Shown here one piece after another: positions 9,440 to 18,134 of a DNA stretch of 36,137 bases (position 1 is its first letter; every line of letters begins with the position of its first letter). A model generated the notes under the pieces. The model searched no databases. It saw only the letters and a program-made list of their open reading frames with translations, and was not told where the DNA came from. Made by a program: the position numbers and the translations under genes. Origin of the DNA: an uncultured Clostridia bacterium. GTDB lineage: Bacteria; Bacillota; Clostridia; TANB77; CAG-508. The DNA is taken from positions 1 to 36,137 of the forward strand of contig CANQUT010000011.1 of the NCBI GenBank assembly GCA_947627105.1. The letters are read 5' to 3'.

Positions 9440-11278
9440 ATGTGTGGAATTGTAGGATATATTGGAAATAAAAAAGCTACTCCTGTTTTAATAAATGGAC
9501 TATTAAGTTTAGAATATAGAGGATATGATTCAGCAGGTATTGCTGTAATTGAAAATAATGAAATTTGTGTATTAAAAGATAAAGGTAGAGTTACTAATTT
9601 AAGAAAAATGCCAGAAATAGATACATTAGTAAGTTCTATTGGAATTGCACATACTAGGTGGGCAACTCATGGAAAGCCATCAAAAGAAAACTCTCACCCA
9701 CATTTAGATAATAGCAAACAATTTGCAGTTGTACATAATGGAATAATTGAAAATTATAATGAATTAAAAGAATTTTTATGTAGCAAAGGCTATAAGTTTT
9801 TATCTCAAACAGATACAGAGGTAATTCCTAATTTAATTCATTACTATTATACAAATGGTATTTCTGATGATGACAAGTTTTTAAGAGCAGTAAAGTCTGC
9901 TGTTGATGACTTAAAAGGTAGCTATGCTATTGAAGTTATTTCTAACTTATACCCTGATAGAGTAATTGTAGTTAGAAAAGATAGCCCTTTAGTAATTGGA
10001 ACAAGTAAGGAAGAAAATTTTATTTCTTCTGATATTCCAGCTATTTTGTCATATACAAAGAATTTTTATTTGTTAGATGATTATGAATATGCTGTAATTT
10101 ACAATGACCATATTCAATTTTTTGATAATTCTTTAGTTGAGCATAGTAAAGCTGTTAAAAATATTGAATGGGATGCAACTGCTGCTGAAAAAAGTGGCTA
10201 TGAAGACTATATGCTAAAAGAAATATATGAACAACCAAATTCTATTCGCGAAACAATTGGAACAAGATTTAAATTAGGTGAAAAATGTTGTTTTGATGAT
10301 ATTAATATAAGCAAAGAATATTTAAAAACAGTTAATAAAATTTATATAGTAGCTTGTGGTACAGCAATGCATGCAGGCTTAGTTGGTAAAGTAGCAATTG
10401 AAAAACTATGTAATATTCCTACAGGGGTAGATATTGCATCTGAATTTCGCTATAGAAATCCTATTATTGATGAAAATACACTTTGCATATTTATTAGTCA
10501 ATCTGGAGAAACTGCAGACACAATAGCAGCATTAAAATTAGCAAAAGAAAAGAAAGCTAAAACTATAGCAATTTCTAATGTAATTGGAAGTTCTATAACC
10601 AGAGTCTCAGATTACACTATATATACGCACGCAGGGCCAGAAATTGCTGTAGCTTCTACAAAAGCTTATACATCTCAAATAATATTGCTAGTAATTTTGG
10701 CTATGTATTTTGCAGAAAATTTAGAAAGCTGTAAAAAAGATGTTTTAGATAGCTTAAAAGTTGATATATTAGATCTTCCATCTAAAATAGAAGCTGTATT
10801 AAATGAAGTTACTGAAATTAAGGAATTTGCTAATAAGATTTATACTGAAAAAGATATGTATTTCTTAGGCAGAGGAAATGACTATTATGTAGCTATGGAA
10901 GGCTCTTTAAAACTAAAAGAAATTTCATATATTCATTCTGAAGCATATGCCTCTGGAGAACTAAAACATGGTCCAATTGCATTAATTGAAAATGATGTTA
11001 CAGTTATTGGAATTTTAACAGATAGTAATTTAGTAGATAAATCTATTAGTAATATTCAAGAAGTAGTATCAAGAGGTGCTAAAACTTTAGTAATTACAAA
11101 CCAAAGATTAACTAATAATAATTTTGATTTTATTATAAATATACCTGAAACTAATAATTTAATATCACCTGTACTTTCAGTAATTCCACTTCAACTTTTG
11201 GCTTACTATATTTCTAAAAATAAAGGTCTAGACGTAGATAAGCCAAGAAATTTAGCAAAATCTGTTACTGTAGAATAA
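9440..11278 (+). CDS. glmS: Glutamine-fructose-6-phosphate aminotransferase (isomerizing)
   Basis: MCGIVGYIGNKKA... N-terminal nucleophile Cys, SIS domains, C-terminal DVDKPRNLAKSVTVE; start placed after the RBS rather than at the longer ORF start. Confidence 0.97.
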   Translation: MCGIVGYIGNKKATPVLINGLLSLEYRGYDSAGIAVIENNEICVLKDKGRVTNLRKMPEIDTLVSSIGIAHTRWATHGKPSKENSHPHLDNSKQFAVVHNGIIENYNELKEFLCSKGYKFLSQTDTEVIPNLIHYYYTNGISDDDKFLRAVKSAVDDLKGSYAIEVISNLYPDRVIVVRKDSPLVIGTSKEENFISSDIPAILSYTKNFYLLDDYEYAVIYNDHIQFFDNSLVEHSKAVKNIEWDATAAEKSGYEDYMLKEIYEQPNSIRETIGTRFKLGEKCCFDDINISKEYLKTVNKIYIVACGTAMHAGLVGKVAIEKLCNIPTGVDIASEFRYRNPIIDENTLCIFISQSGETADTIAALKLAKEKKAKTIAISNVIGSSITRVSDYTIYTHAGPEIAVASTKAYTSQIILLVILAMYFAENLESCKKDVLDSLKVDILDLPSKIEAVLNEVTEIKEFANKIYTEKDMYFLGRGNDYYVAMEGSLKLKEISYIHSEAYASGELKHGPIALIENDVTVIGILTDSNLVDKSISNIQEVVSRGAKTLVITNQRLTNNNFDFIINIPETNNLISPVLSVIPLQLLAYYISKNKGLDVDKPRNLAKSVTVE

Positions 11279-11284
11279 AAATTC

Positions 11285-11322
11285 AAAAATCACCTTAAAG
11301 CATTAAGCTTAAGGTGATTTTT
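11285..11322. terminator. Bidirectional Rho-independent terminator between glmS and purA
   Basis: 14-bp perfect stem AAAAATCACCTTAA / TTAAGGTGATTTTT with 10-nt loop and T/A tails, between convergent genes. Confidence 0.88.
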
Positions 11323-11355
11323 GTTTCCCTTTAAAAGAGACTTTTTAAATAGATG

Positions 11356-12751
<1,396 letters not shown>

Positions 12752-12810
12752 GGGGCATTGGCTAAATTATGGTCTTTGTAGTTATAAATTAAGGGTTTTA
12801 TAATTAACCC

Positions 12811-12923
12811 GCTTAAATAGTACTATTTTTCGCAGTTTTGAAAGGTCCCGTTCTGACTCTACTTCTTTGAGTTCTCTTCTGCAACGGGCATTTGAAAAAC
12901 AAGAAAACTAGTACTATTTAAGC
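12811..12923 (+). other. Structured intergenic element B: 15-bp perfect terminal inverted repeat with nested stems; core resembles element A
   Basis: GCTTAAATAGTACTA (12811-12825) and TAGTACTATTTAAGC (12909-12923) are exact reverse complements; inner GTTTT/AAAAC, CCCGTT/AACGGG and ACTC/GAGT pairs. Confidence 0.75.
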
Positions 12924-12989
12924 AAGTTAGCTAATAAATCTCCATAGAATCTTATTTGATTTTTAGCTTTGTTAGATTTCATTTAACTT

Positions 12990-13250
12990 TTAAATAAAAA
13001 CCTTTAAAATAATTAATAATATTGCTCCTGGAATTCCTAAAATACCTACTAACAAAGATGTTACTACATTAAGCCCTATATGAAAGCTAAATATTTGCCC
13101 TATTAGGTTTATTATAAAAATTAGAAGTCCTCCTAAAACTGAATTTAATATAAGCCTTCCAATGGCTTTTAGTGGAATAGAAAAAATTTTCCCTATTATC
13201 CAAAAAGCAAATATACAACCTAAAATAATAAAAGCATTAAAAAAATCCAA
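12990..13250 (-). CDS. Pro-sigma-K processing inhibitor BofA family protein
   Basis: 86 aa hydrophobic protein with BofA-like NSVLGGLLIFIINLIG and GILGIPGAILLIIL C-terminus. Confidence 0.8.
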   Translation of the reverse strand: MDFFNAFIILGCIFAFWIIGKIFSIPLKAIGRLILNSVLGGLLIFIINLIGQIFSFHIGLNVVTSLLVGILGIPGAILLIILKVFI

Positions 13251-13307
13251 ATTATATCACCACGCCTTTATTAATCATTATGATATAACTTGGACAAATA
13301 TGACAAA

Positions 13308-13583
13308 CTATCCTACTTGATTTGTTCTAAAATATAATTCTTCAATCATATTTAAAGAAATTCCTACTTTTCTTGCTTTATTTACTAAAAAGTCTAACTT
13401 GCTTTTGCTTGCCTTAATTTGATAAATATAATAATCAACTAATCCTGCTTCTGCAGTTTCAAAATTTTTTATAGCTAAATCTAATTCTTTTTTTGATTTT
13501 AATACGCTTGTAATTAATTCAACTTTCTTTTCTTCGGCTGTTTTTTCAATAAATAAACTTTCTTTTTGGAAATTTTCGTACAT
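13308..13583 (-). CDS. DUF2508 (YaaL-like) family protein
   Basis: 91 aa; LDLAIKNFETAEAGLVDYYIYQIKASKSKLDFLVNKARK pattern; adjacent to bofA-like gene as often seen in Clostridia. Confidence 0.7.
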   Translation of the reverse strand: MYENFQKESLFIEKTAEEKKVELITSVLKSKKELDLAIKNFETAEAGLVDYYIYQIKASKSKLDFLVNKARKVGISLNMIEELYFRTNQVG

Positions 13584-13649
13584 ATTTATTCATCTCCTTT
13601 AAAACATGCTTGTTAAAACTTTTAGTATTATATACCAATTTTTATTTTT

Positions 13650-14498
13650 CTATTCAACAATGCTATATATTATAATTCCAAGTGATTGTATTACAAATAA
13701 ATTTACAATATTAGAAGTTAGCAAATTATTAGTAGCTTCTATTACGCCATCTTCTAAATTTTGTTTATTTAATTTGTAATGTTTTTGGGCTTCTAAAAAA
13801 GTAATTAGTTCTGGTATGCTTGTTATAAAGCCAAGTAAAATACCTATAAACCACTCTGGTACATTAAAAATAGAATTTAAATTTTCTAATGTATTACTTA
13901 GTAAATTTCCAATAAAATAAAGAAAAATTGATATAAAAATTAAAAATACAATATTTTTTATAACTATTTTTTTCTTTCCTTTTACCCATTTTTGTTCTTC
14001 TTGTATTTTCTTTTCTTGCTGAGTGGTTTTGTTTAAGTATAATTTATGAGAATTATTATTTATAAAGTAAAAAAGCAACAGTAGTAGCACAAATATTGGA
14101 ACAATTTGAATAGAAAAATCTATTTTAAATATAAAAAATAATACTGGAATAATAATTGTAAAAATAGCCATAATTAAATCTATTTTAATTGCTTTTTTAC
14201 TTAGAATTCTTTGATTTTTATTTAAAAATATTGTAGCTAAGTACTGAATTAAATTTATAACATTAGAACTTATAATATTATAACTACTTACAGAAATTAG
14301 ACCTGTAAATGCAGAAAAAGACACTGTTAATAATTCTGGCACAGATGTAGCTATTCCAGAAATGTTTCCCACTGTTTTTGGTTTTAAATTTAAACTCTCT
14401 GCTAAGTTTCTTAAAACTGTTACTAAAAAATATTTAGATATTAATACAATTATTGTTGTGTAAAAAATAAATTTTAAAAATTCTAAAATAAAATTCAT
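13650..14498 (-). CDS. CaCA-family sodium/calcium exchanger-like membrane protein
   Basis: Two inverted hydrophobic halves with alpha-repeat-like motifs GIATSVPELLTVSFSAF and GFITSIPELITFLEA. Confidence 0.75.
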   Translation of the reverse strand: MNFILEFLKFIFYTTIIVLISKYFLVTVLRNLAESLNLKPKTVGNISGIATSVPELLTVSFSAFTGLISVSSYNIISSNVINLIQYLATIFLNKNQRILSKKAIKIDLIMAIFTIIIPVLFFIFKIDFSIQIVPIFVLLLLLFYFINNNSHKLYLNKTTQQEKKIQEEQKWVKGKKKIVIKNIVFLIFISIFLYFIGNLLSNTLENLNSIFNVPEWFIGILLGFITSIPELITFLEAQKHYKLNKQNLEDGVIEATNNLLTSNIVNLFVIQSLGIIIYSIVE

Positions 14499-14512
14499 TG
14501 TAGGCCTTTCAT

Positions 14513-14644
14513 GTTACAATTCACAGCCTTAAAATTATCCGCCACGCGCCCAACGTATTATATATGTTTTTTCTAGGGCTAAAGCACGAAAAAACATATA
14601 TAATGAAGCAAGTGGCTACTCTAAAATTTATAATTAACTGTAAC
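14513..14644. other. Structured intergenic element C: 17-bp perfect hairpin with outer complementary segments
   Basis: ATTATATATGTTTTTTC (14557-14573) and GAAAAAACATATATAAT (14588-14604) exact reverse complements; outer GCCAC/GTGGC and GTTACA/TGTAAC pairs. Confidence 0.7.
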
Positions 14645-14689
14645 TAGTAGCTATTATTCCCATTTATTTCATGTTTTATTTAAATAGGA

Positions 14690-14718
14690 TTGAAAAATAT
14701 CAAATAAAGTGTTAAAAT
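14690..14718 (+). promoter_or_regulatory. Putative serS promoter (TTGAAA-17-TAAAAT)
   Basis: Boxes at 14690-14695 and 14713-14718. Confidence 0.5.
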
Positions 14719-14739
14719 AGCTTTATTCTAAAAGTTGTT

Positions 14740-14770
14740 TCTATGGAAAGTGTGCTTTCCTAAAAATAGA
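14740..14770 (+). promoter_or_regulatory. Hairpin in the predicted serS leader
   Basis: TCTAT-GGAAAG-TGTG-CTTTCC-TAAAA-ATAGA, just upstream of the AAGGAGG RBS. Confidence 0.45.
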
Positions 14771-14803
14771 TTTTGAAAATAACCAATTAAGGAGGAAATT
14801 AAA

Positions 14804-16090
14804 ATGATAGACATTAAATTTTTAAGAGAAAATCCAGATGTTGTTAAAGAAAACATTAAGAAAAAATTTCAAGATCATAAGCTTCATTTAGTAGATGAAG
14901 TAATTGAATTAGATGCAAAGAATCGTGAAGCAAAATTAAATGGTGATGAATTAAGGAGCAAAAGAAATTCACTAAGTAGCGAAATTGGCAATTTAATGAA
15001 ACAAGGTAAAAAAGAAGAAGCGGAAAATATAAAAAAGCAAGTTTCAGAAATCAACGAAAAATTACTTGAAAATGAAAAGCTAGAAGAAGAATATGGAATG
15101 CAAATTACTGAAAGAATGATGAAAATTCCAAATATTATTCACGAATCTGTACCTATCGGAAAAGATGATAGTCAAAATGTTGAAATTCAAAAATTTGGAG
15201 ATCCTATTGTTCCTTCTTATGAAATTCCTTACCATACAGATATTATGGAAGCGCTAGAAGGAATTGATTTAGATAGTGCACGTAGAGTTGCAGGAAACGG
15301 TTTTTATTACTTAATGGGAGATATTGCAAGACTTCACTCTGCTGTTATTTCTTATGCTAGAGATTTTATGATTAGCAAAGGATTTACTTATTGTGTTCCA
15401 CCTTTTATGATTCGTAGTAATGTAGTAACAGGTGTTATGAGCTTTGAAGAAATGGATGCTATGATGTATAAAATTGAAGGTGAAGATTTGTATTTAATTG
15501 GTACAAGTGAACATTCTATGATTGGTAAATTTAAAGATCAAATTTTACCAAAAGAAAACTTGCCATATACTATGACATCTTATTCTCCATGTTTTAGAAA
15601 AGAAAAAGGTGCACATGGTATTGAAGAACGTGGCGTTTACCGTATTCACCAATTTGAAAAACAAGAAATGATAGTTGTTTGCGAACCAGAAGATAGCTAT
15701 AAATGGTATGAAAAATTATGGTCTTATACAGTAGAATTATTTAGAAGTATGGAAATTCCAGTTCGTACATTAGAGTGCTGTAGTGGAGATTTAGCAGATT
15801 TAAAGGCTAAAAGCTGTGATGTTGAAGCATGGAGCCCAAGACAACAAAAATATTTTGAAGTTGGTAGCTGCTCTAATTTAACAGATGCACAAGCTAGACG
15901 TCTTGGAATTCGTATTAAAGGTGAAAAAGGAAATTATTACGCACATACTTTAAATAACACTGTAGTTGCTCCACCTCGTATGTTAATTGCATTTTTAGAA
16001 AATCACTATCAGGAAGATGGAAGCATTACTATTCCAGAAGTTTTATGGCCATATATGGGTGGTACTAAAATTTTAAGACCTAAAAAGTAA
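14804..16090 (+). CDS. serS: Seryl-tRNA synthetase
   Basis: MIDIKFLRENPDVVKENIKKK coiled-coil N-terminus; class II motifs (FRKEKGAHGIEERGVYRIHQFEKQE; NNTVVAPPRMLIAFLENHYQEDGS). Confidence 0.97.
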   Translation: MIDIKFLRENPDVVKENIKKKFQDHKLHLVDEVIELDAKNREAKLNGDELRSKRNSLSSEIGNLMKQGKKEEAENIKKQVSEINEKLLENEKLEEEYGMQITERMMKIPNIIHESVPIGKDDSQNVEIQKFGDPIVPSYEIPYHTDIMEALEGIDLDSARRVAGNGFYYLMGDIARLHSAVISYARDFMISKGFTYCVPPFMIRSNVVTGVMSFEEMDAMMYKIEGEDLYLIGTSEHSMIGKFKDQILPKENLPYTMTSYSPCFRKEKGAHGIEERGVYRIHQFEKQEMIVVCEPEDSYKWYEKLWSYTVELFRSMEIPVRTLECCSGDLADLKAKSCDVEAWSPRQQKYFEVGSCSNLTDAQARRLGIRIKGEKGNYYAHTLNNTVVAPPRMLIAFLENHYQEDGSITIPEVLWPYMGGTKILRPKK

Positions 16091-16103
16091 AGGATATTTA
16101 GCA

Positions 16104-16919
16104 ATGAACAAAGTAAATCAATATAGTTTTCGTAACATAAGAAAAGAAAAATTACTGCCATCTTCATTAAGAAAATCTTTAGAAGATGGTAAAGAATTTT
16201 TAGAAGATAATGAAGAAATAATACCAGATGCTATGGTATATGAATTAAATGATAATAAAGTAGTAGAAGAATATTTGTTTAAAGATGGAGCTGCTACTTT
16301 ATACTGTGATAATGGCGATGGTACTTTTGCGAAAATTTTTGATTCCCAAAAAAGTGGCAATGCTTATGTTTATACTATCTATAGACCAAATGGCATCTAT
16401 GCAATGGAAGCAGAAAATAGACATATAACTTATGCTTTTTATATGACAGCAAGAGATTTTGAAAAATATGGTGATATGCAAAATAAAATTAGCAAAATTC
16501 CTTATTCTATAAGAGAATTTATTACTGATTCTTTTTTCAATATGTCTGCAGTTCCTATTGTTGAAAAAGGTAGGGTTATTGGGAAGTTTGCTTCTTATTA
16601 TGAAACTTTAAAAGCACTTTTTATGAAATATTATATGGCATCAGAATATATTCCAGCAAGTGTTATTATTAACAATATATCTGGAATTTTAAATCATTAT
16701 ATTGCAACGGGAAAGTTAAGGAAAATAGAACTAATAGATAATTGGGTTAAATTAGGACATTTTCAGCAATTATGTTCATCTCCTTATGGTAAAATTAGAG
16801 CATTTGTTTCTGATCCTACTCATGTTGACTTAAGAGAACTTGCAGAAACATTACAAAAAAGTTCAAGAAACATCTCTAATTTATTAGATATGTATTTGCA
16901 AGAAGAATTAGAAAGATAA
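16104..16919 (+). CDS. Conserved-looking hypothetical protein between serS and engB
   Basis: 271 aa ORF, colinear and tightly spaced with serS and engB; no family recognised. Confidence 0.75.
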   Translation: MNKVNQYSFRNIRKEKLLPSSLRKSLEDGKEFLEDNEEIIPDAMVYELNDNKVVEEYLFKDGAATLYCDNGDGTFAKIFDSQKSGNAYVYTIYRPNGIYAMEAENRHITYAFYMTARDFEKYGDMQNKISKIPYSIREFITDSFFNMSAVPIVEKGRVIGKFASYYETLKALFMKYYMASEYIPASVIINNISGILNHYIATGKLRKIELIDNWVKLGHFQQLCSSPYGKIRAFVSDPTHVDLRELAETLQKSSRNISNLLDMYLQEELER

Positions 16920-16932
16920 GAGGTATTTAATT

Positions 16933-17520
16933 ATGATAATTAAAAATCCAGAGTTTAAAATTTCAGCTGTAAGTCCTAAGCAATACCCTAACGATAATTT
17001 GCCACAGCTTGTGTTAGTTGGAAAGTCTAATGTTGGAAAGTCTTCTTTTATAAATACTTTGCTAAATCGTAAACAGCTTGCAAGAACTAGTAGCGAACCT
17101 GGAAAGACAAGACAAATTAATTTTTATAATATGGACAATAAATTTTATTTTGTAGATTTACCTGGATATGGCTTTAGTAAAATGTCTAAACAAGAACAAG
17201 AAAAAGTAGGAAATTTTATTGAACAATATTTACAAACAAGCAAAAATATTGCACTTATTATTTTTTTAGTTGATATTAGACACGCTCCTACTGAAAATGA
17301 TAAATTAATGTATGACTACATTTTCAAAACAAATCTTCCTTGTATAGTAATTGCAAATAAAGCTGATAAAATTGCTATTACAAAGGTTGATGAATATGTT
17401 AAATCTTTGCAAGAGAATTTAAATCCTTTAAGAGATTTAGAGTTTCTTCCATTTTCTTCTGAAAAGAAAATATACACAGAAAGAGTTTGGGAAGTGATTG
17501 AAAATAGCTTAAATATTTAA
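16933..17520 (+). CDS. engB: Ribosome biogenesis GTP-binding protein YsxC/EngB
   Basis: LVLVGKSNVGKSSFINTLLNRKQLARTSSEPGKTRQINFY G1/G2 motifs, DLPGYGF G3, NKADK G4. Confidence 0.95.
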   Translation: MIIKNPEFKISAVSPKQYPNDNLPQLVLVGKSNVGKSSFINTLLNRKQLARTSSEPGKTRQINFYNMDNKFYFVDLPGYGFSKMSKQEQEKVGNFIEQYLQTSKNIALIIFLVDIRHAPTENDKLMYDYIFKTNLPCIVIANKADKIAITKVDEYVKSLQENLNPLRDLEFLPFSSEKKIYTERVWEVIENSLNI

Positions 17521-17562
17521 TATAAATAAATTTACTATTTAATATAAATAAATTTACTATTT
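17519..17562. repeat. Perfect tandem duplication of a 22-bp unit
   Basis: AATATAAATAAATTTACTATTT at 17519-17540 repeated at 17541-17562. Confidence 0.95.
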
Positions 17563-17565
17563 TAG

Positions 17566-17594
17566 TTGATTTTTTGTCAAAGTAAGAGTATAAT
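17566..17594 (+). promoter_or_regulatory. Putative promoter (TTGATT-17-TATAAT) for the 76-aa ORF
   Basis: Boxes at 17566-17571 and 17589-17594; followed by a strong AAGGAGG RBS. Confidence 0.6.
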
Positions 17595-17639
17595 ATATAG
17601 TAACTCCCAAGTGGAGAATATCTTAAGGAGGACATATAT

Positions 17640-17870
17640 ATGTCAAGAAACCGGAAGTATGTAATTGTCCGCTTTGCTGACCACGATTGTGCGATGAATG
17701 CTTTTGATGCATTTCGTAAGAATTTTCCGAGTCAGCTTGTTGCTTCACAGGATTTATCCAAAGTTGAAGAATCAACAGTTTATATTCAGGAAGACTCCCT
17801 TAATGTTTCCAATGGCACTGCAAGAACATTTTTGCAGGGATGCCACGGAGCCATTCCTGTTTCCGGCTAA
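17640..17870 (+). CDS. Small hypothetical protein (76 aa), G+C-richer than the surrounding genes
   Basis: Own promoter, strong RBS and own terminator; MSRNRKYVIVRFADHDCAMNAFDAFRKNFP... Confidence 0.75.
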   Translation: MSRNRKYVIVRFADHDCAMNAFDAFRKNFPSQLVASQDLSKVEESTVYIQEDSLNVSNGTARTFLQGCHGAIPVSG

Positions 17871-17883
17871 TCCTTACAAAATT

Positions 17884-17906
17884 AGAGGTGGCATTTAGCC
17901 ACCTCT
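17884..17906 (+). terminator. Rho-independent terminator after the 76-aa ORF
   Basis: AGAGGTGGC-ATTTA-GCCACCTCT followed by TTTATT. Confidence 0.9.
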
Positions 17907-17910
17907 TTTA

Positions 17911-18102
17911 TTATTTACTATTTTCATTAGTTATATTTTTAGTAATTGCCTTTAATGCCTTTTGCCTTTCCATAGTAACTATATGTCCACAGCCTAAACA
18001 TTTTAATTTAAAATCTACACCTACTCTTGTTAGTTCCCAAAGTTTGCTACCACAAGGATGCTCTTTTTTAGTTCTAACAATATCTCCAATATTATACTCC
18101 AT
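17911..18102 (-). CDS. DUF951 family protein
   Basis: MEYNIGDIVRTKKEHPCGSKLWELTRVGVDFKLKCLGCGHIVTMER is the typical DUF951 pattern. Confidence 0.9.
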   Translation of the reverse strand: MEYNIGDIVRTKKEHPCGSKLWELTRVGVDFKLKCLGCGHIVTMERQKALKAITKNITNENSK

Positions 18103-18134
18103 ATTTTTAATAATTTACCTTCCATTTTTACATT

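Noticed and set aside
14500-14803. T-box leader upstream of serS
   Set aside because: No GGGTGGNACCGCG-like antiterminator or AG-bulge consensus found by eye.
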